DNA of 36,874 bases from Chara braunii (taxonomy: Eukaryota; Streptophyta; Charophyceae; Charales; Characeae). Location: NCBI GenBank assembly GCA_003427395.1, contig BFEA01000080.1, positions 1,995,327 to 2,032,200 of the forward strand, in the 5' to 3' direction. The notes under the pieces are model-generated. The model made no database searches, was not told the DNA's origin, and was given only the letters and a program-made list of their open reading frames with translations. Of this stretch, positions 1-10,067 are shown piece by piece. Position 1 is the stretch's first letter, and every line of letters starts with the position of its first letter. Position numbers and translations under genes: made by a program.

Positions 1-40
1 TGACAAACTGTTTCGTCGGAGTTTCACCGACTCATATATA
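1..40. repeat. Linker repeat fragment before MITE copy A
   Basis: This 40-base stretch contains GTCGGAGTTTCACCGAC, a small hairpin. It is nearly identical to 13491-13530, which lies just before MITE copy H. The same sequence therefore flanks two MITE copies at their same end. This suggests either a segmental duplication or a second repeat family used as target. Confidence 0.7.
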
Positions 41-798
41 CAGGGTAATTGGCGTTCGGGATGGGCCGAACGCCCGAACCCGAACGCCCGAACATATGGG
101 ACCCCTTGGGGATGCGTTCGGTCGTTCGGGCCGAACGCGGACCGAAGGAAAAAAAAAAAAAAAAAAAAAAAAATCAAAAAATCAAAAAATCTCAAAAAAA
201 GATATGTTATGGAGAAAAATAAATTAAACAAGATTTGCCTAAGCATTACATCCGAATTCCTTACCAAATTTGAAATAAAAATCAAATACGAAAAACAAAT
301 ACTAATAATAAAAATAAATAAAAATAAAAAGAGAATTAAATTTAGTGAGTGCACGAGCATGTTTTCGACACCGCCATCTTTGGCGATTTTTCATTTTTTT
401 GGGGCATAGCTAAATGCCCTGAAAATTGACGGATGTATACTTCACATAATACAAAACCCACTAAAAAAGTTTCAAAAAATAATAAAAGTGTTTAGACCCC
501 TAACTAAAGTGAAAACAAAAAGTAAAAAGTGAAAAAATACGTGGGCGAGCACGTTTTGACACCGCCATCTTTGACGATTTGTAATTCTTATTTGGCTTAG
601 CCAGATGACTCGAAAATTTGCAGGCATGTACCTCAGGTCATAGAGAACTCACAAAAAACAAATCAGAAAAAAATAAGTATTTTGAAGCCCCAAAATAAGT
701 TTTGGCGGGGGCCGAACGCCGTCGGGTTCGGACCCCGTANGGACCCCGAACGCCCGTACGTATGGAGGTCTGCCCGGGGACCTCCGTACGTATGGGCT

Positions 799-800
<2 letters not shown>
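41..800 (+). mobile_element. MITE family 1, copy A
   Basis: This is a non-autonomous element with no coding capacity. It starts CAGGGTAATTGGCGTTCGGG. A GC-rich block of CGTTCGGG/CCGAACG motifs (about 100 bp) comes next, then an A-run near 150-172, then an AT-rich core. The right end is GC-rich and contains a long hairpin: CGTACGTATGGAGGTC against GGACCTCCGTACGTA. The last bases (expected AACCCTG) are missing where the (TA)n tract begins. The core holds two tandem subrepeats of about 195 bp (near 342-537 and 538-720), each with the short hairpin CGCCA-TCTT-TGGCG or a variant. The family is probably a hAT- or mariner-like MITE. The TA target makes the duplication length ambiguous. Confidence 0.8.

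Positions 801-842
<42 letters not shown>
801..842. repeat. (TA)n microsatellite
   Basis: A pure TA tract joins MITE copies A and B. Similar tracts separate most copies of this family in the window. Confidence 0.95.
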
Positions 843-845
<3 letters not shown>

Positions 846-1144
846 GGTTACCTGACCGAACGTTCGGGAGCCCCCGGGCTGGCCCCCGAACGTTCGGGCG
901 TTCGGGGTCCCGTTCGGGGACCGAACACCTTCAGGTTCGGCCCCCGCCAGAAATGTTTTCGGGGCCTAAAAATAAGTTTTGTTTTCTGAATTGTTTTTTG
1001 CAAGTTCTGTATAATGTAACCTACACGCCCATAAATTTTGAATTCATTCTGCTAAGCCAAAAAAACATTAAAAATCGTCAAAGATGGGGGTGTCAAAACG
1101 TGCTAGCCCACTCACTATTTTGTTTTTTTTCACTTTATTTCGGG
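843..1144 (-). mobile_element. MITE family 1, copy B, left part
   Basis: This is an inverted copy that begins CAGGGTTACCTGACCGAACG, the right-end terminus of the family read backwards. It stops at 1144 inside the core phrase CACTTTATTTCGGG, where the Penelope-like element is inserted. It resumes at 6753. The two parts sum to about 766 bp, the normal family length, so nothing but the insertion is missing. Confidence 0.85.
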
Positions 1145-1148
1145 TTGT

Positions 1149-1685
1149 GTTGTGAAGGTACAACACAGGTGCAGATGTCAACAATCACACAAGTGCAAAA
1201 CACAAGTGCAGGTGTGACACACACAGCGTCACCGTAGTGATGAAGTAGACGAGAATAGAACAAGTAACAGGTCCACTGTATTGAAACCAACAAACCCAGG
1301 AACTCCTTCAATCCACTATCCAACCGCGGTTCGCAGTCCACTGTCATCACAATAAACTGCTCGACCGCGGACCCTGAGAGGTTGAACTATACCTACGTCT
1401 ACCTATTAATAGTTGGGACGGAACCAAAATTGTATCTGCCGCACAACCTTGTTGCTGCTATAGTCTAGATTAGTACCATGAAAAACCAAGGCTACTAGAT
1501 TGTCAGCCGAAGGGTCCCGAACGCCATTCGACGTCAACTAACCTCAGCATAGCACCCCATACCAACCGAAGGGAAGCGGCAGTCCAAAAAGTAGGCCCAC
1601 ACTGGTTCAGATACGACAAAAGTTCCCTCAACCTGTTCAAGCCTACCACAACTACACTCAAATGGTTTACCCTGATCGGCCGTAC
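1149..1685 (-). repeat. PLE pseudo-LTR, 3' copy
   Basis: This is a direct repeat of 6212-6749 with only scattered substitutions and small indels. For example, it shares the motif GTTGTGAAGGTACAACACAG and the run around ACCGCGGTTCGCAGTCCACTG. It lies in the 3' UTR of the full-length PLE copy. No canonical hammerhead core (CUGAUGA..GAAA) was recognised on either strand here, as expected for N-terminal EN+ PLEs. Confidence 0.85.
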
Positions 1686-1918
1686 TGAATCCGGCCCGGT
1701 TCGAGAAAAGCAGGCCTACTTTGCAGACCCAACTTAAGACTACCCTGTTCGGGCTTACATCCTCAGGCCAACAACCCTGTTGAAATCCAGTAAATAGCAA
1801 GATCGACAACAGTATTCCCACTTAAAACATTCAAATTGCTCAAACTCCCATTTGTCAAACTACTCGCCGCGAAATACACCCCCATCCGACTATTCCATAC
1901 CTCATACTCACAGGCTTA

Positions 1919-2182
1919 CTACTCATTCCCGCATACAAATGCAATTGTTCGTTGCCACAGTTTGTCACGCTGACTTGCGAATCTCCGAAAAACCCGATTA
2001 ACAAATTTCATGGGGTAATCCTTCTTGGACAATTCATGTTGCAGTCCAAGTACTTTCCCCGGGATCTCCGATCGGATTGATATGTTTCGATCTATCCGAT
2101 GTAGATAGCTCATGATAACGGCACTTTTATGCTTCTTACTACCCCAGGAGTAGTATGACTGTCCATTCTGGATCTGTAGTTC
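1919..2182 (-). pseudogene. PLE ORF2, reverse-transcriptase thumb / C-terminus
   Basis: This is the in-frame continuation of the RT after the TAA at 2183-2185. It covers 23 codons and then the ATG-led stretch 2113-1919, ending at a normal stop. The segment SYYSWGSKKHKSAVI followed by LHRIDRNIS and VNRVFRRF resembles the basic helical thumb that follows the RT palm in Penelope-like elements. The frame is the same as every upstream ORF block. The break at 2183 therefore looks like one point mutation (CAA or CGA to a stop) and not the true end of the protein. Confidence 0.65.
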
Positions 2183-3136
2183 TTATGTTGTCCAAACTTT
2201 GTCCTCATTCCTAGACATCTGGATGCATCCAAGGAACGGATATGTATGTGATGTGCGAATCTGGCAACCGAGGAAGTCCAAAGTGCCAGAGCCATCATCA
2301 GTCCGTTTCATAATCAAATTCCTCGGATAGCAGTTAGCAAATGAATCCAAAATCACTGTTCTGCAGGACTCACTCTTACTTGAGATGGCCAAAAGCACAT
2401 CATCAATCAAACGTATGGCACCCATATAACGGCACCTACGGCCCAATGTGCAAATCAGTCGATACTCCGAATATGCGCACATGATGCACGCGATAGGCGG
2501 GCTCATGCTTTTTCCCATAGGCACTCCTAACTCTTGTTTAAGTAGGACACCTTTGGCGAAAAAGTAAGTATGCCCAATCTCCAATCGAACAAACTTTTGG
2601 ATATCCTTTAGGTACCGTCGTTTCCAGTGGTCCGCTCCTGTCGTAACACCAAAGGAAGATCCCTTCCCACGAGTATTTACTCGTACAAATTCATGGTCAT
2701 TCCTTTCATGATGGTCGATGACCCAATCAATTGCCCTGAGAATGTCATCATGTGGTAGTTTGCTAAACATCTCCTTAATATCAAAGAAGTAGGAAGTCAC
2801 CACATGATCACTTCCCAATTTCCCCAATCTTCGATTAATCCCCTCCATCCTGGTGCTCAACTCAGATACTGCATGGAGGTTAAAATGCCAGTTTTTGGGT
2901 AAAGCATAGAGCAGATGATTCAGTCCCTTGGCCACAATACGTGCCGTTCGTACCATTGCTTCGCTAAACGAAGGACAGATGGGTCGATATCGGCCCAAAT
3001 CCTTCTGTTTAGGAATCACATAAGCTGACCCAAATTTTCCTTTCGGATCCCAGTTCACAAACTTTTCTAATTCAAGGCAACAGACATCCTCCCTGATCTC
3101 CCTCATCACCTGAGTTTTCGAGTGGCCCACTACCCG
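2183..3136 (-). pseudogene. PLE ORF2, reverse transcriptase palm and fingers
   Basis: This block encodes the RT core. Counting from the GTG codon at 3130, fingers motifs are visible as YVIPKQKD (about residues 37-44) and GRYRPICPSFSEA (46-58). Motif A is FFDIKEMFSKLP, with a catalytic Asp at about 117. Motif B is GVPMGKSMSPPIA (about 202-214). Motif C is LIDDVL, with Asp pair at about 243-244. LDFLGCQI follows. The GxPMGxxxSPPIA form of motif B and the single-domain organisation fit the Penelope/telomerase RT branch and not LINE or LTR elements. All catalytic aspartates are intact. The block is bounded by TAA stops at 3137-3139 and 2183-2185, both in frame with the flanking coding sequence. 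It would copy element RNA primed at the nicked target. Confidence 0.88.
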
Positions 3137-4786
3137 TTAACCTGTGTTACAAACGAAAGTGTTCATCATGGCTTCGAAATACACTGCTGGACACATAGCC
3201 ACGGATTCTCCCAAGTTCCGATCGACTGCGGACACGACTAAGTCTTTCAGACGAGTTTTAGCAGCTGCAACCTCATCCAAGGAAAGAAATGTTGTGCCAT
3301 CACTGCTCGAAGACATACAGTGAGAAAGATCCCAGTTCGAAAGATCCGGTACCTGGCCATTCAAGTTCTTCCAGTTTTGGAAACCTGTTATCAGTTCCTT
3401 ACGAAGCAAGTCAAGCTTGTCGACTTCTTTTGCCCTCGGTATATTGTTTGCGTTCGAAAGTAACGGGTGCATATCAGCTACCTCGCTCAATCGAAACAGA
3501 ACATGCTCATTCACGCGTGGAAAATCCAACCCTGTGCAACAACAGGTGAGCACACCACGTGTAGAGTAACTACGATGGTTGTGCAGCAAATCGGCAACCG
3601 TAGGATTTTTTGTTCCCACGATGCGAATTTTCCTTCTCGCTCGGAGCTTGAAACACTGTGGCAAGTCACACAACATTAACGTATCATTGGCTACTTTCCT
3701 AACTTCAGAAAAAACAATTCTATCATCAAACTTAATCCGAAAGGTAAGGTTTGCAGTTAAACACAACCCAAATCTATCCAGAAAACATTGAGACACAAGT
3801 CTTCGTAAGTACTTCCTCGTCGAATTTTTGGAAAAGTCTTTAATGACCCGATAGATGCGGAGCAGTGCTTCTATATTCCATTTATACAACTCACGCAACT
3901 TCCTTGGGTTGCGCAGACCAACCAACACATTCTTCAAATACTTGTATCTCGACTTCCATTTCACGACAAAAAGCACCTCAAAAATCCCTTCCTTTTCAAA
4001 CAGACACTTACAATCCTTTAGGGCCAGTGTGCCAGACGAGCATTTAATTTTACTTTCCCCGAACAATTTTGCCATTGTTTTCCATTTCGGTGTCCAATCA
4101 TGTCCACCGTCCGTTCGTATCAAGCAGCGTTGATTTCCAGACTCTAAGGTCTTATCCAAGAAAGAGTGGAGAAGTAAGAACTCCGAATCATTAGACACTT
4201 GGTGAAAATGAATCGGAGTAATCCGAACAGCAGGTTGCTTGTCACACTTAGCTCCCTTTTCTCGAAACCTTTCCCTCCTCCCCTGCTTCCGTTTCCTCGA
4301 CTTCTTGGATACCCTTTTTACGCCCGAAGTGTTGAGGAATGGTGACCATCTACTAATATACAGTTCTTCCAATCTTTCCAAATNTTTGCCCTCAAAAATA
4401 TCCACAGGAACTAACACGTAGTTACCAAGCCCAAAAGATGCAATCCATCTATGAAAGTGTGATTGCGTACGATTACGAACTGCGTACAGGTGCTCTNGCC
4501 AACGAGTAGTGCANTCTCGTGTGGTCTTTCCGACATAACACAGCCTACANTACNGCGATACTGCTACATACACCACANTACTCAATTTCANAAAGTCGAT
4601 TTCATGNGTCTCATACATATAGAGTCATCGNTTAACATACCTGCTAAACCATTTCACCTGATTCGATAGTGCTAAAAGCACAACTATCAGGCGCAGTAGG
4701 TGCTCCAACTTACGGTTCACAACAGTGGAATTACATCGAAGACTAGTGATATATCTGCAGACGTCCCACCAGTTTGCCGGATCCAT
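3137..4786 (-). pseudogene. PLE ORF2, GIY-YIG endonuclease plus CxC linker
   Basis: ORF2 probably starts at the ATG at 4786, six bases after the ORF1 stop. A TGA at 4625-4627 then interrupts it, and the block runs to a TAA at 3137-3139. The GIY-YIG domain reads VVYVAV..LCYVGKTTR (VVY and YVG stand for GIY and YIG), then RW.EHL, LERLEELYISRW and PFLNTSG. The catalytic Arg, Glu and Asn positions are present. A basic linker follows. Near the C-terminus is the run GVLTCCCTGLDFPRVNEH, which fits the CxC motif that joins EN and RT in N-terminal EN+ PLEs. Seven or more Ns fall in the nuclease, so some residues are unknown. The domain would nick target DNA for target-primed reverse transcription. Confidence 0.85.
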
Positions 4787-4792
4787 TCCACA

Positions 4793-5218
4793 TCACACCT
4801 GTTCGGGTGCCTTGTCAGGTCCAGTACCGACAGAATCCGAGATCGGGATAACCTCAACCTTCACGTCTGTTTCCGGGAACTGGCATCTGGAGGGGCACTC
4901 TGCAATGTCGAGGATCGCATCAATCTTCCCCTCATAATGTAAACCTTCTTCCCTGCAAATACGCTGCAGCTCATCGGCACCGCAGTCTTTCAACTCTCTC
5001 ATCACAGCATCACGGTAACGCAATCTTGCCAAGGCTTTACTCGCAGGGGTGAGGCGACCGCTTGGTGATGATTTTTTCTTTGCTGACCCCGTCACTTTGG
5101 CAAGTGGTGTCTTTATTGGCGTCTTCTTACACACACGGATTGGCGTGCGGACTTTTGTCCTCCTAGCCTTCGACCTTGTCATTCTTTCGCCCAGTCCTAT
5201 TGGTTTGACCCCGCACTT
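4793..5218 (-). pseudogene. PLE ORF1, C-terminal part with SAP-like segment
   Basis: This block continues ORF1 in the same frame after the TGA at 5219-5221. Twelve codons precede an internal ATG at 5182. It is highly basic at first (TRSKARRTKVRTPIRVCKKTP), consistent with nucleic-acid binding or a nuclear localisation signal. It then contains AVMRELKDCGADELQRIC and GLHYEGKIDAILDIAE. The two-helix pattern with a central GK resembles a SAP DNA-binding motif. It ends at a TGA (4793-4795) that lies six bases from the likely ORF2 ATG. The stop may be a real gag/pol boundary. The SAP assignment is by eye only. Confidence 0.6.
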
Positions 5219-6010
5219 TCACGGAGTCCTTTTGGGAGGAAGTTCCATCGGTGGGTTGTCTCCAATCCCCACGCCCTCTTCCCTCTTACGTTTCTCAGTA
5301 ATGCATAGCTTCCCCGTCTTTTCACTCAACTCCTGCATAACACTCGTCTCGCTACCTTCATCACTGTAGTCCGACAGACTGTCCTCCTTCGAGGGACAGT
5401 CAATATTCTTCTTGCCTTTCACATCCTTCACCCCGGCTATGAGGGTCGGCAACACCGAGGTTTTCCATTCGCTAATCCAATCGTCTTTTATCTCGTTCAT
5501 CATCAGCGCCGCATGTAGCGTCGCGTCCTTCTTCATTTCTGCACGTAAGATGGCTTCCTTCTTCGCTTTCTCCTGTTTCTTTAGCTTCCTCGCCTCTCGT
5601 CGCATTTCCTCTTCCAGTCTTCGAGCTTCTTCTTCCTCCAGCCTGCGCATCTCTTCCTCCTTTTCCCGAGCTTTCTCCAACTTCCTTCTCGATTTCTCTT
5701 CTTTCTTAGTTCTCTCAGCATCGATGTGCTCCTTCATGGTAGCCAAACCTTGAGGTAGCTCAACCAACTTCTCGCGTAGCTCAGCCTCTCTTCTCGGTGG
5801 CGAGTAATATCTCTTCGGCTCGTACCTTCGCGGGGATCTCGACCTCCTGGAATCACTCGATGTCGATGGTCGGTTCGAGTGGTGGTACCTGTCACGGTTT
5901 GGGCACTGCTTAGCATAGTGCCCAGGTTCGTGACAGTTGAAGCAGGTCGGTGTCCTACGGTCACCACTCCCAGACTCCCTATTATCTTCTCTCCTTTCAG
6001 ACCACGACAT
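5219..6010 (-). pseudogene. PLE ORF1, gag-like CCHC zinc-knuckle / coiled-coil protein
   Basis: The frame is open from 6091, but the first ATG is at 6010, so I take that as the start. The upstream codons also look coding. A zinc knuckle CFNCHEPGHYAKQC (C-X2-C-X4-H-X4-C) lies about 23 residues in. An SR/RS- and Tyr-rich basic segment (RRSRSPRRYEPKRYY) follows, then a Glu/Arg/Lys-rich coiled coil of about 90 residues, then an acidic Ser-rich tail and a basic end. This is the layout of a nucleocapsid-like RNA-binding protein. The TGA at 5219-5221 follows a CCG codon and could be a decayed CGA, because the same frame stays open for 142 more codons. Upstream gag-like ORFs are not standard in PLEs. 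Confidence 0.75.
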
Positions 6011-6211
6011 CGCTTCCTCACGTACCCCCCACCACTTTTTCGGGGTGTCACCTCTCTCCAAAATACTCCACCGCTTCCTTATCTCAACTCCTCACAAGTG
6101 ATAACGTAGATCCGTAGTACACACTTCTCCGAAAACATTAACCAGCCAGAACAACCACGCTCACTTTAACTCGGTAAGCTTCCCCAAGTAAGTTCACGTG
6201 TGCGGTAATGA
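6011..6211 (-). other. PLE 5' leader
   Basis: About 200 bp lie between the pseudo-LTR and the first ATG of ORF1. The first 81 bases upstream of the ATG are still open in frame. No other feature is visible. Confidence 0.5.
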
Positions 6212-6749
6212 GTTGTGAAGGTACAACACAGGTGCCGATGTCAACAATCACACAAGTGCAAAACACAAGTGCAGGTGTGACACACACAGCGTCACCGTAG
6301 TGACGAAGTAGACGAGAATAGAACAAGTAACATGTCCACTGTATTCAAACCAACAAACCCAGGAACCTCCTTCAATCCACTATCCAACCGCGGTTCGCAG
6401 TCCACTGTCACACAATAGACTGCTCAACCGCGGACCCTGAGAGGTCAAACTATACCTACGTCTACCTATTAATAGTTGGGACTGAACCAAAATTATATTT
6501 GGCGCACAGCCTTGTTAATGCTATAGTCTAGATTAGTACCATGAAAAACCCAGGCCACTAGATTGTCAGCCGAAGGGTCCCGAACGCCATTCGACGTCAA
6601 CTAACCTCAGCATAGCACCCCACACCAACCGAAGGGAAGCGACAGTCCAAAAAGTAGGCCCACACTGGTTCAGATACGACAAAAGTTCCCTCACCCTGTT
6701 CAAGCCTACCACAACTACACTCAAATGGTTTACCCTGATCGACCTTACT
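6212..6749 (-). repeat. PLE pseudo-LTR, 5' copy (truncated upstream tandem copy)
   Basis: This is a direct repeat of 1149-1685. Its 3' end abuts the 5' end of the full-length copy at 6211/6212. Its own 5' side is cut off beside the target duplication at 6753. This head-to-tail partial-plus-full arrangement is the usual PLE insertion structure. Confidence 0.85.
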
Positions 6750-6752
6750 CAG

Positions 6753-7216
6753 TTATTTCAGGGCCTAACAAATTTTATTATTTTTTGAAAACAAATCACT
6801 GAGTTATTGATTATGTAAACTACCTATCTGTAAATTTTCAGGGCATTTGTCAATGCCAAAAAATAATAAAAATCGGCAAAGATGGCGGTGTCGAAAAGGT
6901 GTTGGCACACTCACTCATTTTAATTCTCTTTTGATTTTTTCTTATTTTTATCATAGTGTTTATGTTCTGCATTTGATTTTTAATTCAAATTTAATAAAGA
7001 ATTTGGATATAGTGCCCAGGCAAATGTTGTTTAGTTTATTTTTCTCCATAACATTTCTTTGTTTCGGAATTTTTGGAAAACTTCATTTTTTTTTTGTTTT
7101 TTTTTTTTTGGTCCGCGTTCGGCCTGAACGGCCGGCCGAACGCCTTCCGAAGGGGTCCCGTACGTTCCAGCGTTCGGGTTCGGGCGTTCGGGCCGTCCCG
7201 AACCCCGGCAACCCTG
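6753..7216 (-). mobile_element. MITE family 1, copy B, right part
   Basis: Copy B resumes after the PLE with the target duplication and the core phrase GGGCCTAACAAATTTTATT. It ends in the GC-rich block and GGCAACCCTG at 7216. A (TA)n tract follows. Confidence 0.85.
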
Positions 7217-7228
7217 TATATATATAAA

Positions 7229-7990
7229 CAGGGTTACCAGCCCGTACGTACGGAGGCCCCCAGGCGGACCTCCTTACGTTCGGGCGTTCGGGGTCCCATA
7301 CGGGGCCCGAAACCGACGGCGTTCGGCCCCCGCCAAAAATTATTTCGGGGCCTAAAATTTTTTTGTTTTTTCTGAATTTGTTTTATGAGTTCTTTATGAC
7401 GTGAGGTACATGCCTATCAATTTTCAAGTCATTTGGCTTATCCACATAAGAATTAAAAATCGTCAAAGATGGCGGTGTCAAAACGTGTTCGCCCACGTTT
7501 TTTTTCACTTTTTACATTTTGTTTTCACTTTAGTTCGGGGTCTACATAATTTTATTATTTTTTGAATTTTTTTTAGTGGGTTTTGTATTATGTGAAGTAC
7601 ACATCTGTAAATTTTCAAGACATTTAGCTATGCCAAAAAAAAAAAAAAAAATCGCCAAAGATGGCGGTGTCGAAAACATGCTAACGGACTCACTAAATTT
7701 AATTCTTTTTTTATTTTTATTTATTTTTATTATTAGTATTTGTTCTGTGTATTTTATTTTTATTTCAAATTTGGTAAGGAATTCGGACGTAATGCTCGGG
7801 CAAATCTTGTTTTATTTATTTTTCTCCATAACATATCTTTTTTTCAGATTTTGTTAATGATTTGTTTTTTTTTTTTTTTTTTCCTTGGGTCCGCGTTCGG
7901 CCCGAACGGCCGAACGCATCCCCGAGGGGTCCCGTACGTTCGGGCGTTCGGGTGAGGGCGTTCGGCCCGTCCCGAACGCCGGTTACCCTG
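7229..7990 (-). mobile_element. MITE family 1, copy C
   Basis: A complete inverted copy, 762 bp. It starts CAGGGTTACCAGCCCGTACG and ends GCCGGTTACCCTG. Both GC-rich ends, the T-run and two core subrepeats are present. TA-rich spacers lie on both sides. Confidence 0.85.
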
Positions 7991-8008
7991 TACATATATA
8001 TATATATA

Positions 8009-8832
8009 TAGGGTCACCAGCCCGTACGTACGGAGGTCCCCGGGCAGACCTTCGTACATACGGGTGTTCGGGGTCCCGTACGGGGTCCAAACCCGACGAC
8101 GTTCGGCCCCCGCCAAACATTATTTCGGGGCCTAAAAATAATTATTTTTTTCTGAATGTTTTTCTGTGAGTTCTCTATAACGTGCGGTACATGCCTGTAA
8201 ATTTTCACGTCATTTGGCTAAGCTAAATTCAGATTAAAAATCGCCAAAGATGGAGGTGTCAAAACGTGCTCGCCCAAGCATTTTTTCGCTTTTTACTTTT
8301 TGTTTTCACTTTAGTTTGGGGTCTAAACAATTTTATTATTTTTTGAAACTTTTTTAGTGGGTTTTTATTGAGTGCGCGAGCACGTTTTCAACACCGCCAT
8401 CTGTGGCGATTTTTCATTTTTTTTTTTGGCATAGCTAAATGCCCTGAAAATTTACAGATGTGTACTTCACATAATGTAAAACCCACTCAAAAATGTTTAA
8501 AAATAATAAAATAATTTTGACACCGAAATAAAGTTAAAACAAAAAGTAAAAAGTGAAAAACAACGTGGGCGAGCACGTTTTGACACCNCCATCTTTGGCG
8601 ATTTTTAATTCTTGTTTGGCTGAGCCAAATGACTTGAACATTTATAGGCATGTACCTCACGTCATAGAGAACTCACAAAAAACAACTTAGAAAAAAACAG
8701 TTGTTTTAGGTCCTGGAATAATTTTTGGCGGGGGTCGAACGCCGTCGGGTTCGGACCCCGTACGGGACCCCAAACGCCCGTACGTACAGAGGTATTTCCG
8801 TGGACCTACGTACGTATGTGCACGTGACCCTG
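8009..8832. mobile_element. MITE family 1, copy D, palindromic right-half dimer
   Basis: The left part (8009 to about 8365) is a right half read backwards. The right part (about 8483-8832) is the same right half read forwards and ends GTGACCCTG. About 118 bp of one copy's centre separates them. The whole is therefore a long inverted repeat with arms of about 350 bp. Both left ends of the family are absent. Confidence 0.75.
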
Positions 8833-9316
8833 TATATATATAAATATATAAATAGTTTTCCAACTATTATGATAATATTAACTTTTTTTTAGTTTTTAAT
8901 TTCTTACTCGATATTGGTTTGGAATTCGGAGATGATTCCTGGACAAAAGTTGTTTGTATCATGTTTCTGTATAACATATATTTGTTACAAAAGTTAGTTT
9001 TTATGTTGTCCATTTATTTTTAGTTGTTTTTTTTAATTATCTCAATTTATTTGATTTTTTTGTCTTTCATTTTTAACTCGAGTTTGGTACAAAATTTTGA
9101 GATAAGTCTCGGGCGAATATTATTTGAAATAAAATTTTGCATAACACACTTTATTTTCAAATATTTTTGATGATTTTTTTTTTTTTTTTACGTATTCCCA
9201 CGTACGGAAGTACGTGTACGAGCGTACATGTCACGTACTGGAATATGTGTATGCGTGTACGCACCCCCCACGTACACGTACGTTGTGGTACCCAGTTATA
9301 TATATTTATATATATA
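8833..9316. repeat. Degenerate MITE family 1 remnants plus TA tracts
   Basis: AT-rich sequence with two diverged left-half fragments, around 8885-8990 and 9060-9290. The second ends in an unusual block of alternating CGTAC/TACGT motifs and TGGTACCCAG in place of GGCAACCCTG. TA tracts flank both sides. No gene is seen. Confidence 0.55.
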
Positions 9317-10067
9317 CAGGGTTGTCAGGCCGAACGTACGAAGGCCCCTAAGCTGACCCCCGAACGTTCGGGCGTTCGGGTCCCCATTCGGACCCCGCCA
9401 AAAATTATTTGGGCACCTAAATCTTATCATGTTTTTCAGATTTGTTTTTTTGTGAGTTCTTTGTGATGTGAGGTATCTCCCTCTTTATTGTGAAGCCGTT
9501 CTGTTTAGCCAAACCAAAATGAAAAATCGGCAAAGATGGTGGTGTCAAAACTTGCTTGCCGACTCACTAATTTGTTTTTTTTTTTCTTTTCACTTTTTGT
9601 TTCTCCTTGATTTCGGGGCATGAAAAAAATTATTATTTTTTCAAACTTTATTTGTAGATTCTTTATTATGTAAGATAAACGTATAAAACTTTTCATGGCA
9701 TTTGTCACAGCCAAAACAAAATGAAAAATCGCCAAAGATGGCGGTGCCAAAAACGTGCTCGCCCACTCAATAATTTCGTTCTCGTTCTATTTTTTTTAAT
9801 ATTTATTATTATTGTTTATTTTTAGTACTTTTGATTTTTATTTCAAATTTGGTAACGAATTTGGATATAACATTAAGGCAAATGTTGTTTAGTTTATTCT
9901 TTTGCATAACATATATATTTTTTAGATATTTTGATTTTTTTTTTTTTTTTTTTTTTTGGGGGGGGGGGTCCACGTTCGGCCGAACGGCCGAACGCATCGA
10001 GAGGGGTGCCGAACGTTCGGGCGTTCGGTTTCGGGCATTCAGCCCATCCCGAACGCCGGCAACCTTG
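9317..10067 (-). mobile_element. MITE family 1, copy F
   Basis: A complete inverted copy, 751 bp. It starts CAGGGTTGTCAGGCCGAACG and ends GCCGGCAACCTTG. A T-run followed by G-run lies at about 9938-9968. Confidence 0.85.

Larger units (their letters stand above)
1145..6752 (-). mobile_element. Penelope-like retroelement (N-terminal GIY-YIG type), complete but decayed
   Basis: A 5.6-kb insertion splits MITE copy B, with a likely target duplication TTATTTCGGG (1135-1144) / TTATTTCAGGG (6753-6763). It is read on the minus strand. The layout from right to left is: a partial upstream tandem copy (6749-6212), a 5' leader (6211-6011), ORF1, ORF2, then a 3' UTR down to 1145. The 535-bp direct repeats at 6212-6749 and 1149-1685 are the pseudo-LTRs typical of PLEs. 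The nuclease lies N-terminal to the RT and is linked to it by a CxC segment. That is the hallmark of the N-terminal EN+ clade (Naiad/Chlamys) known from invertebrates, green algae, spike mosses and slime molds. Five in-frame stops make it inactive. Confidence 0.88.

Noticed and set aside
801-842. Open stretches encoding (IY)n or (YI)n peptides at the TA tracts
   Set aside because: They are translations of TA microsatellites and of CGTTCGGG-rich MITE ends, not genes.
1200-1260. Possible hammerhead core (GTGATGA..GAGAA) in the PLE pseudo-LTR
   Set aside because: The other pseudo-LTR has GTGACGA at this place, stems do not form, and N-terminal EN+ PLEs lack canonical hammerheads.
4625-4795. In-frame TGA codons read as selenocysteine
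   Set aside because: Some Naiad elements do encode selenoproteins, but here TGA does not replace conserved cysteines and TAA stops are also present, so decay is simpler.
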